A stretch of 60,591 bases of DNA from a virus, in IMG/VR virus record IMGVR_UViG_3300030060_005467, positions 24,851 to 85,441 of that record. One strand, 5' to 3'. Under the pieces are notes generated by a model that did no database searches, had not been told where the DNA came from, and saw only the letters and a program-made list of their open reading frames with translations. Numbering within the stretch: position 1 is the stretch's first letter; each line of letters opens with the position of its first letter. The position numbers and the translations under genes are program-made. This document shows, in pieces, positions 44,291-53,319 of this stretch.

Positions 44291-45277
44291 TTATACTGCA
44301 ATGGGTACTCCACGCCAATTAGTATAGGATTCATAATTAAGTATCTTAAAGTCATCAAATTTATAACTAAACATATCCTTACCTTTATTTAGTGACAACT
44401 CAGGTTGTTCATACTTATACACATCTCTACCCAATTGCTCCTCTACATAAGTAATATGGTTATTATATATATGGACATCACCTAAATTACCAATCAATTC
44501 TCCTGGTACCATATTAACTTGCTGAGCAAACATATGAAGTAGCATTGCATAACTAGCGATATTAAATGGAAGACCTAAGAAAGTATCAACACTTCTTTGA
44601 TTCCACATTAATGATAATTCTCTGGTTGGTATTCCATCACTATCTAAATCCAAGTTATCCATAGCATCTTCAGGTTTAACATTTTCTAAATGTTCTTTAT
44701 CCCAAATTGCAACTCGTTCTTCTAAACTCAATTCTCTAGTATAAACTTGAAAGAAGTTATGACAAGGAACTAACTTCATTTGTTCTAGCTCTCCAACATT
44801 CCAAGCACTTACAACCATTCTACGAGAATCTGGGTCATTTTTTAATAACTCGATTACATTATTAATTTGATTAATCCCTGGGTTGTGTTTCTTCACAAAT
44901 GGGAAATGACCTGTTTCATCCCTTTCTCTTTTAAGTAATGTTTCGTATGTTCCTCCCCAATCTACCCATTGCTTACCGTACACAGGACCAAGTTCACCTG
45001 AATTATCAGCCCATTCGTCCCAAATAGTAACATTATTATCATTAAGGTATTCAATATTAGTTTCTCCATTTAAAAACCAAAGTAATTCATGGGTGATTGA
45101 ACGCAAGTGTAACTTCTTTGTGGTTAATAACGGAAAGCCATCTTTCATGTTAAACCTAACTTGCCTTCCATACACTGATAGAGTTCCAGTTTCGGTTCGG
45201 TCATTCTTTTCATTACCATTTTTTAAAATGTCCTCTAATAAGTCATGGTAAGTTTTAGTCGCATTTGGTTTATTCAT
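44291..45277 (-). CDS. thyA: Thymidylate synthase ThyA
   Basis: A 328-residue enzyme. 'RTETGTLSVYGRQVRFNM' is the start of the family and 'LLTTKKLHLRSITHELLWFL' binds substrate. 'LVPCHNFFQVY' contains the catalytic Cys172 and 'DVHIYNNHITYVEEQL' the dUMP contacts. It is longer than the usual ~264 because of an insert after the Cys segment ('LSLEERVAIWDKEHLENVKP'). It makes dTMP from dUMP for phage DNA synthesis. The KTSC gene ends 2 bases before its start, so the two are co-translated, and a terminator follows. Confidence 0.95.
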   Translation of the reverse strand: MNKPNATKTYHDLLEDILKNGNEKNDRTETGTLSVYGRQVRFNMKDGFPLLTTKKLHLRSITHELLWFLNGETNIEYLNDNNVTIWDEWADNSGELGPVYGKQWVDWGGTYETLLKRERDETGHFPFVKKHNPGINQINNVIELLKNDPDSRRMVVSAWNVGELEQMKLVPCHNFFQVYTRELSLEERVAIWDKEHLENVKPEDAMDNLDLDSDGIPTRELSLMWNQRSVDTFLGLPFNIASYAMLLHMFAQQVNMVPGELIGNLGDVHIYNNHITYVEEQLGRDVYKYEQPELSLNKGKDMFSYKFDDFKILNYESYTNWRGVPIAV

Positions 45278-45279
45278 AT

Positions 45280-45720
45280 TTAAAATTTGTATTGTTTAAT
45301 TATCTTATTAACTTCATCTAACCCATTATCAAAAACGGATAACCTATTTTTAACTGGAATAAGGTCATCATTTAAAGTTTTTGACAACTCACTAATCAAA
45401 GATGACAACCTATCAATACCAACAGTAGCTTCATTAAGTTTTATGTTACTTACTTTATCGAAAATAACATTAACATCAACATTTTCATGCTTTAATGTCG
45501 CATATTTTTTTATATGTGAATTCAAGGTCTTACCTTGACTTTCAGAAGTCTCAAAACGCATATAATCCGTTTCTGGTACATTTTGGTAAGTGTAATTACC
45601 ACCATAGTTAAAAGTGATATTTAAATTTTTACTACCCCTATCGTAACTAGACGCCACAATGTTTGACGATTCATAGATTGCCTCTACAACACCATCTTTT
45701 TCTACTCTTTCTAAAATCAT
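45280..45720 (-). CDS. KTSC-domain protein
   Basis: Residues ~15-75 match a KTSC domain: 'SSNIVASSYDRGSKNLNITF' then 'YTYQNVPETDYMRFETSESQ' and 'GKTLNSHIKKY'. In other proteins this domain occurs alone or fused to lysyl-tRNA synthetases and phage proteins; its role is unknown. The C-terminal half is helical. It is followed by thyA after 2 bases. No catalytic motif is visible. Confidence 0.8.
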   Translation of the reverse strand: MILERVEKDGVVEAIYESSNIVASSYDRGSKNLNITFNYGGNYTYQNVPETDYMRFETSESQGKTLNSHIKKYATLKHENVDVNVIFDKVSNIKLNEATVGIDRLSSLISELSKTLNDDLIPVKNRLSVFDNGLDEVNKIIKQYKF

Positions 45721-45749
45721 AAGAATTGTTATTTAAATTGATAATATAT

Positions 45750-46025
45750 TTAGTCATACAATCTATAAGACTGCACTCTAGATAATTCAAAAGGGTGACA
45801 AGTCATGTACTCTTGCTCGTCAGAATCTAAAACCTCTACGATTAAGAAATTTCCACAAAACCTGATACACACATCTTCATATGTATAATTATCAACTTTA
45901 GGTAAATGACTACTATAAATTGAATCGTAACTTGAGTTATTAGTTGAATTATTTTTAGAACTATATAGAATAGTTATTTTAGAATAAACTTTATTAATGT
46001 CTTCAACTTTATTAATGTCTTCCAA
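45750..46025 (-). CDS. Unknown small protein with duplicated N-terminal peptide, 91 aa
   Basis: The only usable start is TTG at 46025, which lowers confidence. The first 12 residues are a perfect repeat of EDINKV, reflecting an 18-base duplication. A Ser/Asn-rich linker then leads to a small mixed domain ('EDVCIRFCGNFLIVEVLDSD'). It is the first gene downstream of the leftward host-type promoter at 46063-46093. Confidence 0.45.
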   Translation of the reverse strand: MEDINKVEDINKVYSKITILYSSKNNSTNNSSYDSIYSSHLPKVDNYTYEDVCIRFCGNFLIVEVLDSDEQEYMTCHPFELSRVQSYRLYD

Positions 46026-46062
46026 ATTTTTAACTTTAAAATTAATAATTATTAATCAATTA

Positions 46063-46093
46063 CAAATATACTAAAAATTTAAATTATGTCAAC
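46063..46093 (-). promoter_or_regulatory. Host-type promoter, leftward (TTG-N19-TATATTTG)
   Basis: Read leftward, GTTG is followed after 19 bases by TATATTTG, the Bacteroidota -33/-7 pattern. It precedes the gene starting at 46025 and the KTSC/thyA genes, and is divergent from the clp promoter. Confidence 0.55.
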
Positions 46094-46094
46094 A

Positions 46095-46125
46095 GTTGTT
46101 TTTTATATTTTTATATGTATATTTG
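46095..46125 (+). promoter_or_regulatory. Host-type promoter for clp (GTTG-N19-TATATTTG)
   Basis: Matches the Bacteroidota housekeeping pattern. Transcription would begin near 46131, which supports the clp start at 46142 rather than 46115. Confidence 0.6.
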
Positions 46126-46141
46126 CCTAAACTTTGAATAT

Positions 46142-48838
46142 ATGAAAAGAAGGCGAGACCTTACAGACATGGTTAAGAAGATAATGAAATTAGCTCAAGA
46201 AGAAGCTAAGAATAATTCAGATAGGGAACTTAGACCAGAGCATATACTATTAGCTATTTTAAACGAAGAAGAGAATAAAAGTAATAGGGTTTTAAAGTTT
46301 ATGGGTATGGATACAGCATTGCTGTATGACATAGTTAGCGAATACTTAAGGCACACATCACTAAACTACAGTTTTGCCAGCACAACCAAATCAAGATTAC
46401 CACATGACCCAAATAGTAATAAGATAATGAAACTAGTTGATAAGGAGTCTGAAAAAATGGGTGATGTAGTTATAGATACAACGCATATAGTATTATCTTT
46501 ATTATCGGAAAAAGAATTGGATTTGGTTAAATTGTTAAAAATTAATAAGTTAAGTTACACCTCATTTAAAGAAGGCGTTATAAACTACAACGATAACCCA
46601 AAAGAAATAACTAATAAAAAAAGTGGGGATGACTTGTTTTCGGATAAAAGTAATAAAAACGAATATATAGATAAAATAATGGATAAATTTAAAAACTACA
46701 CTATGGATGAACTAAGAAATGAATTTAAAGATTCTGATATTGAAGAATTAAGAAAAAGACTAGAGAATGATATGGATGATGAAACCCCATATTTCGATGC
46801 TAAAAGCTCCCTACCATTTGAGGATGGGGATGACCTATCTTCGCCAAAGGGTAGTAAAATGAAGAGAAGTAAAAAAGAGTCAACTAAAACACCAGTATTG
46901 GATAACTTCTGCAGAGATATATCCAAAACCGCAAAGGAAGGTGGTCTTGACCCAGTTGTTGGTAGAAAAAAGGAAATAAAAAGAGTTTCACAAATACTAT
47001 CAAGACGAAAGAAAAACAACCCAATACTAATAGGTGAACCTGGAGTAGGTAAAACAGCTATAGTTGAAGGGTTAGCCATGTTAATTAAAGAAAACAAGGC
47101 ACCTAGAATTTTATTAGATAAAAAAATATATTCTTTAGACTTAGCTGCCATAGTTGCTGGGACAAAATATAGAGGTCAATTCGAAGAGAGAATGAAGGCT
47201 ATATTAGAAGAGTTAAAAGACAATAAAGATATCGTGTTATTTATTGATGAAATACATACAATAGTTGGCGCTGGAAATGCAACTGGAACTATGGATGCCG
47301 CTAACATCTTCAAACCAGCTTTAGCTAGAGGTGAAATACAAGTTATTGGTGCAACAACTCTTGATGAATTTAGAGAAAACATAGAAAAAGACGGAGCGCT
47401 AACCAGAAGATTCCAACAAGTATTAGTTGAAGAACCAACTCTTGAAGAAACTAAAACAATACTTGAAAACATAAAACAGAGATACGAAGACCACCACAAG
47501 GTTAGATATACTGATGAAGCCATAGATGAGTGTGTTAAATTATCTGATAGATACATAATGGATAGAGCTATGCCAGACAAAGCCATTGACGTATTAGATG
47601 AAGCTGGAGCAACAACAAACATAAATCACGAAGCTCCTGATAACATTAAAAAACTTGAAGATAAGAAAGAGCTTATTAAGGAAGAGAAAAATAAAGTAGT
47701 TATCTCTCAAAAGTACGAAGAGGCTGCAAAATTAAGAGACGAGGAAAAAAATGTAAACTCAGAACTAGACAAGGCTAAAAAAGAATGGATGGACAGCATG
47801 GATAAAACCAGAACTGTAGTTGGTGTTGATTTAGTAGCTGAAGTAGTCTCTATGATGAGCGGAATACCGTTAAACAAGATTTCTTCACAAGAAACTAAAC
47901 GACTAATGTCAATGGACCAAGAATTAACTGGAAAGGTTATTGGTCAAGATGATGCGGTCAGTAAAGTGGTTAAAGCAATTAAAAGAAACAGATTAGGTAT
48001 TAAAGATAAAACAAAACCAATTGGTTCATTTATATTTTTAGGTCCAACTGGAGTTGGTAAAACATACCTAGCAAAACTATTAACTGAACAGATATTTGGT
48101 GACGCAGATGCAATAGTTAGGGTTGATATGTCCGAATACATGGAAAAACACGCAACATCTAGACTTATTGGACCACCACCAGGATATGTTGGTTATGAAG
48201 AAGGGGGGCAATTAACTGAAAAGGTTAGAAGAAAGCCATACTCTGTAATTCTTTTTGATGAAATAGAAAAAGCTCATGATGACGTGTTCAACTTACTTTT
48301 ACAATTATTAGACGAAGGTCAGTTAACAGATGGGTTAGGTAGAAAGGTTAATTTTAAAAATACACTTATAATCTTAACATCAAATGTCGGAGTTAAAGAA
48401 CTTAACACATTCGGTAAGGATATGGGGTTCAAAACTAACGCATCTATAGCTAATGAAGAAGAAAAAGCTCGCTCTATTATTGAAAAGGCGCTTAAGAAGA
48501 AATTTAAACCAGAATTTTTAAATCGTATAGATGATACTGTCATATTTAATAGTCTAAAAAAAGATGATATAAATAAAATTATCTATAATGAGTTAGAGAA
48601 ATTAAAAGATAGAGTAATGGCAGAACTAAACATCACATTAAAGGTAAACAAAACCGCTATTGAATATGTTGCCGAACAAGGTTACGATGAGGCTTACGGT
48701 GCAAGACCTTTAAACAGGGCAATTCAAAAACATATTGAAGACCCTATAACTGACGATATATTAAGTGGTAAGTACTCGGAGGGTGATACTATTAAGATTT
48801 CTTTTGATAAGAAAACTAATAAAATTGTGTTGTCGTAA
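46142..48838 (+). CDS. ClpC-like AAA+ unfoldase (Hsp100)
   Basis: An 898-residue protein; the ATG at 46142 ([14 protein letters not shown]) is chosen because the longer frame starts inside the promoter. It has a Clp N-domain ('[15 protein letters not shown]'). The first AAA+ module has Walker A 'GEPGVGKTA' near residue 297 and Walker B 'LFIDEIHT' near 364. A UVR-like middle region ('[12 protein letters not shown]') follows near 523, and the second AAA+ module has 'GPTGVGKT' near 633 and '[10 protein letters not shown]' near 702. The short middle region is ClpC/ClpA-like, not ClpB-like. 'KDMGFKT' near 760 occupies the place of the ClpP-docking loop. It could refold or unfold proteins, or feed them to host ClpP. 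Confidence 0.92.
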   Translation: MKRRRDLTDMVKKIMKLAQEEAKNNSDRELRPEHILLAILNEEENKSNRVLKFMGMDTALLYDIVSEYLRHTSLNYSFASTTKSRLPHDPNSNKIMKLVDKESEKMGDVVIDTTHIVLSLLSEKELDLVKLLKINKLSYTSFKEGVINYNDNPKEITNKKSGDDLFSDKSNKNEYIDKIMDKFKNYTMDELRNEFKDSDIEELRKRLENDMDDETPYFDAKSSLPFEDGDDLSSPKGSKMKRSKKESTKTPVLDNFCRDISKTAKEGGLDPVVGRKKEIKRVSQILSRRKKNNPILIGEPGVGKTAIVEGLAMLIKENKAPRILLDKKIYSLDLAAIVAGTKYRGQFEERMKAILEELKDNKDIVLFIDEIHTIVGAGNATGTMDAANIFKPALARGEIQVIGATTLDEFRENIEKDGALTRRFQQVLVEEPTLEETKTILENIKQRYEDHHKVRYTDEAIDECVKLSDRYIMDRAMPDKAIDVLDEAGATTNINHEAPDNIKKLEDKKELIKEEKNKVVISQKYEEAAKLRDEEKNVNSELDKAKKEWMDSMDKTRTVVGVDLVAEVVSMMSGIPLNKISSQETKRLMSMDQELTGKVIGQDDAVSKVVKAIKRNRLGIKDKTKPIGSFIFLGPTGVGKTYLAKLLTEQIFGDADAIVRVDMSEYMEKHATSRLIGPPPGYVGYEEGGQLTEKVRRKPYSVILFDEIEKAHDDVFNLLLQLLDEGQLTDGLGRKVNFKNTLIILTSNVGVKELNTFGKDMGFKTNASIANEEEKARSIIEKALKKKFKPEFLNRIDDTVIFNSLKKDDINKIIYNELEKLKDRVMAELNITLKVNKTAIEYVAEQGYDEAYGARPLNRAIQKHIEDPITDDILSGKYSEGDTIKISFDKKTNKIVLS

Positions 48839-48862
48839 TTACTAAGTACGTTATGATAAATT

Positions 48863-48890
48863 AAAAGCGAAGACTTAGGTTTTCGCTTTT
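48863..48890 (+). terminator. Terminator after the clp gene (bidirectional position)
   Basis: A 9-bp stem (AAAAGCGAA / TTCGCTTTT) with a 10-base loop, followed by Ts on the + strand. It separates clp from the converging gene at 48898. Confidence 0.8.
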
Positions 48891-48897
48891 TTTATAC

Positions 48898-49587
48898 TCA
48901 CTTAACGTAACTCATTCTTTTTTTAATTCCAACAATATAATGATGTGACATTATGTTATTTCCAGCCCCTAGATAATATTTAAGCTGAGAAGGTCCGATA
49001 TTATAAGACACCAATGCCTTAGTTATATTCCTATATTTAAGTTCATTACTCATTATCTTACCCCATAGAGTTATATTGTTAACCTTATTAGATAACCAAG
49101 TTTTAGCCTTACCCCATTTTTCACTCTTACGATACTTTGTATTATTTACAAATGAATAATCAGTAACTCCCATTTTTTTAAAAATAATACTATCATTTTT
49201 AGTTATAGTTTTTCTTAAATAACCTATGGACGTAGAGCGTAGTATTTGAGCAAACCCAACGGCACCAGTACAACTTATCACTAAATCACCATTTCTCCTA
49301 TATTGTTGAGCACCAGATTCAAGAAGAACCTGACCCAATAACCAATCAAAAATCAACTCATTAGTATCCAATTTGTAAAACTCCGTAACCTTACAAAAAA
49401 CAATAGCTAATGATGTATCATTATCATTGTTATAATTGTTAAATGTTGAAAAAACCTTATTAAAGTTTTTGGGTAGATTATCGTCTACTTTCCTGAACCT
49501 TAAATCAAGATTGGTTGATTTAGGTAAATTGATTGATATTAAAATTAATGAAATTAATAGCGTTTTAGTTAGTAACCTGAATGACAT
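48898..49587 (-). CDS. Secreted lytic transglycosylase-like lysin
   Basis: A 229-residue protein with an N-terminal signal-like helix ('LLTKTLLISLILISI', residues 5-19). The SLT-type catalytic region has 'GQVLLESGAQQY' (catalytic Glu90) and 'CTGAVGFAQIL', with 'ITKALVSYNIGPSQLKYY' as the late Asn/Gly motif. It should cleave peptidoglycan in the periplasm. As a secreted phage lysin it may act at the end of infection or in superinfection control. A host-type promoter lies upstream at 49617-49648. Confidence 0.75.
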   Translation of the reverse strand: MSFRLLTKTLLISLILISINLPKSTNLDLRFRKVDDNLPKNFNKVFSTFNNYNNDNDTSLAIVFCKVTEFYKLDTNELIFDWLLGQVLLESGAQQYRRNGDLVISCTGAVGFAQILRSTSIGYLRKTITKNDSIIFKKMGVTDYSFVNNTKYRKSEKWGKAKTWLSNKVNNITLWGKIMSNELKYRNITKALVSYNIGPSQLKYYLGAGNNIMSHHYIVGIKKRMSYVK

Positions 49588-49616
49588 AGGGGTAATAGTT
49601 TAGTTTGTTCGTATCA

Positions 49617-49648
49617 CGAATATACGAATAAATAAATTAATTACCAAA
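49617..49648 (-). promoter_or_regulatory. Host-type promoter (TTTG-N20-TATATTCG)
   Basis: Read leftward it matches the Bacteroidota pattern with one mismatch in the -7 box. It lies directly after the terminator at 49656 and before the lysin gene. Confidence 0.5.
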
Positions 49649-49655
49649 TAAAAAA

Positions 49656-49686
49656 AATAAGGCACTACATTAAGTAACGCCTTATT
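49656..49686 (-). terminator. Rho-independent terminator
   Basis: An 8-bp stem (AATAAGGC / GCCTTATT) with a 15-base loop and a T tract when read leftward. It ends the unit at 49697. Confidence 0.75.
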
Positions 49687-49696
49687 GAATTTTTTT

Positions 49697-49882
49697 TTAT
49701 TTCTTACTAGTAATAGCTTTAACCTTAGCCTCTAATTCAGTAATCTTGTTTTCAAGAATAGTTTCTTGTGATTCTTTTTGCTCAGCAATCCACTGTTTTT
49801 TCTTTTCAGATACCGTTTCAGTCACAATTTTATCAATTAAATCTACTAACTCGCTTTCTGTAATTTTAACTCTTTTTGACAT
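49697..49882 (-). CDS. Small coiled-coil protein, 61 aa
   Basis: A Lys/Glu-rich, fully helical protein ('ITESELVDLIDKIVTETVSE', later 'ILENKITELEAKVKAI'). The opening 'VKITESELVDLI' matches a short motif that begins several small proteins in large phages (compare 52260). It forms a single-gene unit between a late-type motif and a terminator. Function unknown. Confidence 0.55.
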   Translation of the reverse strand: MSKRVKITESELVDLIDKIVTETVSEKKKQWIAEQKESQETILENKITELEAKVKAITSKK

Positions 49883-49919
49883 GTTCTAGAATTTTTAAAA
49901 AGTTTTATATAGTCTTAAT

Positions 49920-49927
49920 ATAAATAT
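49920..49927 (-). promoter_or_regulatory. Late-type motif ATATTTATATTAAG
   Basis: Points to the gene at 49697, about 38 bases before its start. Confidence 0.45.
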
Positions 49928-49959
49928 GTTGTAAAAATACAAAAGTCAAAAAAAATAAT

Positions 49960-51405
49960 TCACATTTTAACGGAGGGTAGTAATTTTTTTAATTTTAGAT
50001 AGTTTTCATTGCCGATTTCACTAATATTAAAGGCAATTCTATGTAACGAACCACCATTAGATTTATCTAAGTATTTTATTTCTTCAGGTATTACCTCAAC
50101 CTTATTACCGATAATGTTAATAAATAACAAATTTTTCAAATTACCAATTTCTTTGGGCAACTCATGAATATCGTTGTGTGGTAACAGCAATTCTTGTAAA
50201 GACTTCAATTTACCAATAGAGGGGTCTATCTTGTTTAATTTACAACCCTTAATTATTAAAGTGTTTAGTTTTTCAAACTTACTCATATCTGGTAACCTAA
50301 CAATATCTCTATCACTAAATCTAATTATCGGAGTATAAGCCTCTATTATATCAAACAAAGCTTCAGTCCACCCAAATTTAATTAAATGTTTTACATAACA
50401 ATTATCATGATGGTTGGTAAATGTCTTTTTATATTTAACATCCTTAGCCATACTTATTAATTCGTGGTGAAAAAAATTAGAAATACCGTCACTATTAACA
50501 ATCACATCTTTATAAAAATTACCAGAATCTTTACTTTGTAGTCTGTCTTTAATTTGAGAACTTTCAAAATGTATTTGATACAAGTAGTTTGTTTTTAATT
50601 CACCAGAAAAAAATCTATTATCGACTATAATATAAATGTTAGATTCACCACCATCTGGTTTCCTATATTCTGGTTTACTTCTATAATGATTAAACATTCC
50701 ACCACTGTTTTTAGCCGTACACCAACCAGTAAATTCACCAAATATTAAACTAGCTTCTTTACACTTAGGTATAAATAAAGTAAACCTCCTATCCCTAACT
50801 GGTATCTCTGCCTTACCACTATCAACAAACTCATTCATAATCCTTTCCATATTGGAAGGGTCTTTATCAATAAATGGGTCAACAGCATCATACAATTGAC
50901 TAAGAGATTTGTATTGATTTATATCGCTTGGGTTCTTGACACCCTTTAAAATAAAACTATTTGAAGATAATTCTTTAAACTTTTTCTTTCTTTTATTCTT
51001 ATCAAAAAGAATTAGATATTCTTTTGCCAGAGGTAGGTCTTCACTAAAAAATCTTTCAGCTTCATCATGTTCACCATTTTTAACGTGCCTAGTAAATACA
51101 TTTAACATCCACTGAGTGTACATTTTATTTTTAGTCGGGTCAGATTCAACCATCATATTAAACACCGATGACGACACATCAACCCTAACATCTTTTTTTG
51201 TACCATCTAATGTCACACCATTAGAATCAACAGCTTTACGGGACAATAGAGCAAATACTTTATCTTCTTTTGAAAGCAAGGTAGTTTCAATTAAACGACA
51301 CTCTAGAGTTAAGGAATTACATATTGTGCCCATATCTTCCACACTATCGTCAAAAACATTATATTTTTCTAACAAAAAGGATATCCTGTCCACATTTTTA
51401 TCCAT
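49960..51405 (-). CDS. Leucine-rich-repeat protein with 'WCTA' N-terminal domain
   Basis: A 481-residue protein. The middle (about 225-300) has 'FGEFTGWCTAKNSGGMFNHY', 'SNIYIIVDNRFF' and 'YLYQIHFESSQIKDRLQSKD'. This is a pattern found in uncharacterised large-phage proteins and reminiscent of the PcfJ core seen in the gene at 53320. The last ~110 residues are LRRs ('LPDMSKFEKLNTLIIKGCKL', 'LKSLQELLLPHNDIHELPKE'). LRRs usually bind proteins, so an effector with a protein partner is possible. Substrate and activity unknown. Confidence 0.65.
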   Translation of the reverse strand: MDKNVDRISFLLEKYNVFDDSVEDMGTICNSLTLECRLIETTLLSKEDKVFALLSRKAVDSNGVTLDGTKKDVRVDVSSSVFNMMVESDPTKNKMYTQWMLNVFTRHVKNGEHDEAERFFSEDLPLAKEYLILFDKNKRKKKFKELSSNSFILKGVKNPSDINQYKSLSQLYDAVDPFIDKDPSNMERIMNEFVDSGKAEIPVRDRRFTLFIPKCKEASLIFGEFTGWCTAKNSGGMFNHYRSKPEYRKPDGGESNIYIIVDNRFFSGELKTNYLYQIHFESSQIKDRLQSKDSGNFYKDVIVNSDGISNFFHHELISMAKDVKYKKTFTNHHDNCYVKHLIKFGWTEALFDIIEAYTPIIRFSDRDIVRLPDMSKFEKLNTLIIKGCKLNKIDPSIGKLKSLQELLLPHNDIHELPKEIGNLKNLLFINIIGNKVEVIPEEIKYLDKSNGGSLHRIAFNISEIGNENYLKLKKLLPSVKM

Positions 51406-51478
51406 AATAAAACACTTAAATGTAGTTGCAAATATACAAATTAATACCTAAAATTTGTTTAGATATTTGTATTATTTT

Positions 51479-51817
51479 CTAATAAAATCTATTTTCAAAA
51501 TCTTCATCTATAAACTCATTAATTCTTTTTTTAATCAACCATAAAAATCCAGATAAAACCTCAGATTTATTTAAAACATCAACCATTACTTCGTTAGGGT
51601 CTTCATCGTCAGTCAACCTATATCTAGCTTCATCAAAAAGGTCAAGTCTGTCAGCATTAACCAACTCAGCCATGATTAAATTATACGTGTCCCACCTGTG
51701 TAATATGTTTTCGTCTTGGATATTTTTTAGGGTGTTTTCTAAAAATTTATTAAATTCTTTGTCGAGATTTAAACATCGACCAGAACCTCCTTTAATGGGA
51801 TAATTAAAGTTTTTCAT
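51479..51817 (-). CDS. Unknown small protein, paralogue of the gene at 51936
   Basis: A 112-residue acidic protein. The central 'HRWDTYNLIMAELVNADRLD' and 'RYRLTDDEDPNEVMVDVLN' match the neighbour's 'EKWATYNQVILELKHSL' and 'QYKLTETKHPENTCIEVL' in order and spacing, so the two arose by duplication. It is a compact, probably all-helical protein of unknown function. Confidence 0.55.
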   Translation of the reverse strand: MKNFNYPIKGGSGRCLNLDKEFNKFLENTLKNIQDENILHRWDTYNLIMAELVNADRLDLFDEARYRLTDDEDPNEVMVDVLNKSEVLSGFLWLIKKRINEFIDEDFENRFY

Positions 51818-51847
51818 AGGTCAAATAATTAGTATTGTTATTTAATG

Positions 51848-51855
51848 ATAAATAT
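51848..51855 (-). promoter_or_regulatory. Late-type motif ATATTTATCATTAA
   Basis: Points to the gene at 51479, about 30 bases before its start. Confidence 0.4.
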
Positions 51856-51935
51856 CAAAAAAACCACCAATATTAGCTATAGATTTAAAGTTTTTTTACA
51901 AGATTACCCATACTAAACGTATGGCTAGATTTTAC

Positions 51936-52256
51936 CTAAAAATTTTTTATTTTATGGTACAATCTATCTAGTTCTGGAGTTAGTTTATCCAAACTACTTA
52001 AGACTTCTATACATGTATTTTCTGGATGTTTTGTTTCAGTTAATTTATACTGAAGTTCCTTGACTCTTAACATATCCTTCAAGCTATGTTTAAGTTCTAG
52101 TATTACTTGATTATAAGTTGCCCACTTTTCTCTGTCATGATTTGTAGATGTGTATATATTTTCAGTTAAACATTCTTCATATGTATTTTCTAAATATGAA
52201 TCGAAGTTACCGTAAACCTCTCTTAGTTTAAACTTTATTTTATCCTTTACATCCAC
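51936..52256 (-). CDS. Unknown small protein, paralogue of the gene at 51479
   Basis: A 106-residue protein with a GTG start (no in-frame ATG nearby), 3 bases after the stop of the gene at 52260. It shares the W-x-TYN and LT-x(4)-P patterns with its neighbour (see 51479). Charged and helical. Function unknown. Confidence 0.5.
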   Translation of the reverse strand: MDVKDKIKFKLREVYGNFDSYLENTYEECLTENIYTSTNHDREKWATYNQVILELKHSLKDMLRVKELQYKLTETKHPENTCIEVLSSLDKLTPELDRLYHKIKNF

Positions 52257-52259
52257 TTG

Positions 52260-52601
52260 TCATTTATATATCTCAACGTTTTTTGACAACATTCCATTAT
52301 TTATTTTACCATCACACCAGTCATTAACTACTTGCTTTAAAAACTCAACCCCATAATTATACTTAAGTTTAAAGTATTCTAAAAGTTTTTCTGGGGATAT
52401 CAACTGACCATCAAAAATTATCTCAAAACATTTTCTTTGACTATAGTCGTTACCATCTCTATATGTCTCAATAGCCTTCCTGTAATTACTTTCAAGGTCT
52501 TTCTCAATCATCTTAACAATGTTAGAATGATTAGTCTCCTCAAGTATTAAATTACTTAATATCTTTAACTGATTTTCGGTTATAATCAACTTAGTCTTCA
52601 C
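52260..52601 (-). CDS. Unknown small protein, 113 aa
   Basis: It begins at GTG with 'KTKLIITENQLKILSNLILE', a helix like those opening other small proteins of this phage. The C-terminal half has 'GVEFLKQVVNDWCDGKINNG' with one Cys. It is mostly helical and charged. A late-type motif lies only 5 bases upstream (52606-52613). It is followed after 3 bases by the gene at 51936. No family recognised. Confidence 0.5.
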   Translation of the reverse strand: MKTKLIITENQLKILSNLILEETNHSNIVKMIEKDLESNYRKAIETYRDGNDYSQRKCFEIIFDGQLISPEKLLEYFKLKYNYGVEFLKQVVNDWCDGKINNGMLSKNVEIYK

Positions 52602-52605
52602 AATA

Positions 52606-52613
52606 ATAAATAT
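52606..52613 (-). promoter_or_regulatory. Late-type motif ATATTTAT
   Basis: Just before the GTG start at 52601; too close for a normal leader, so uncertain. Confidence 0.3.
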
Positions 52614-52624
52614 TGTAAAATAAC

Positions 52625-52930
52625 TTAAAGTTTAGAAATTTCAAGTAATTTTTCCTTAGATAACGCTCCTGGTAATTTATTATCAATCTCACCATTTTTA
52701 AAAACTAAGGTTGTTGGAATACTTCTAATTGTATATCTAGCCGAAGCTTCAGGTGCCGAATCTATGTTAACCTTAGCTATTACCACATCTGGATTCTCTT
52801 CTGAAAACTTTTTTAACGTGGCCCCATACATTCTACAAGGACCGCACCACCCTGCCCAAAAATCAACCAAAACTAACTCATTCTCTTCTAAAACTTTTTC
52901 AATATTCGAATCATCAACGTCTATAATCAT
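52625..52930 (-). CDS. Thioredoxin
   Basis: A 101-residue thioredoxin. 'LVDFWAGWCGPCRMYGATLK' holds the WCGPC active site (C29, C32). 'VNIDSAPEASARYTIRSIPT' has the cis-Pro loop. It is a cytoplasmic reductant, probably for ribonucleotide reductase or other thiol enzymes in infection. T4 also encodes a thioredoxin-like protein. Confidence 0.95.
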   Translation of the reverse strand: MIIDVDDSNIEKVLEENELVLVDFWAGWCGPCRMYGATLKKFSEENPDVVIAKVNIDSAPEASARYTIRSIPTTLVFKNGEIDNKLPGALSKEKLLEISKL

Positions 52931-52954
52931 AACTTTTTTTTTAAAACTTAATTT

Positions 52955-52962
52955 ATATTTAT
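52955..52962 (+). promoter_or_regulatory. Late-type motif ATATTTAT
   Basis: Points to the gene at 53007. A near-match, GTATTTAT, lies on the other strand at 52965-52972 toward thioredoxin. Confidence 0.35.
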
Positions 52963-53006
52963 ATTATAAATACACATTAAAGATACAAAAGTAACTCATA
53001 AAGTAA

Positions 53007-53258
53007 ATGAATGATACTAAAATAATACTTAATTTAATTAACATTTCAATACCTAACTCACACCCAGCACTATACCAATACATAACGGGTGGAGAAAAAA
53101 GCAAAGAATCTGCAATAAATAGAATTTACAATCTATTTGAGGGGGTTATAACGCCACCTTATTCAAGTAAGCAAGTAAGGGATGTTGTTAAGTGTTTTTT
53201 AGACGTTAAAAACGAAATGTACTCCAGGGGTGAAATAAAAATAACACCAATATATTAA
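53007..53258 (+). CDS. Unknown small protein, 83 aa
   Basis: A basic, probably helical protein ('LNLINISIPNSHPALYQYIT', later 'SAINRIYNLFEGVITPPYSS'). It stands alone between divergent thioredoxin and the PcfJ-like gene. It has no recognised domain. Confidence 0.5.
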   Translation: MNDTKIILNLINISIPNSHPALYQYITGGEKSKESAINRIYNLFEGVITPPYSSKQVRDVVKCFLDVKNEMYSRGEIKITPIY

Positions 53259-53263
53259 TATAA

Positions 53264-53295
53264 TTTGGTAGTTTGAAAAGTTTTTACTATATTTG
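53264..53295 (+). promoter_or_regulatory. Host-type promoter (TTTG-N20-TATATTTG)
   Basis: A perfect match to the Bacteroidota -33/-7 pattern with 20-base spacing. It lies 24 bases before the start of the PcfJ-like gene. Confidence 0.7.
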
Positions 53296-53319
53296 AAAAT
53301 ATGTTAAAAATTAAGTAAT

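Noticed and set aside
46115-46141. Longer start of the clp gene
   Set aside because: It overlaps the -7 box of a good host-type promoter; the ATG at 46142 begins a typical Clp N-domain.
51908-51924. Hairpin CCATAC/GTATGG as a terminator after the gene at 51936
   Set aside because: The stem is only 6 bp and no T run follows directly; too weak to call.
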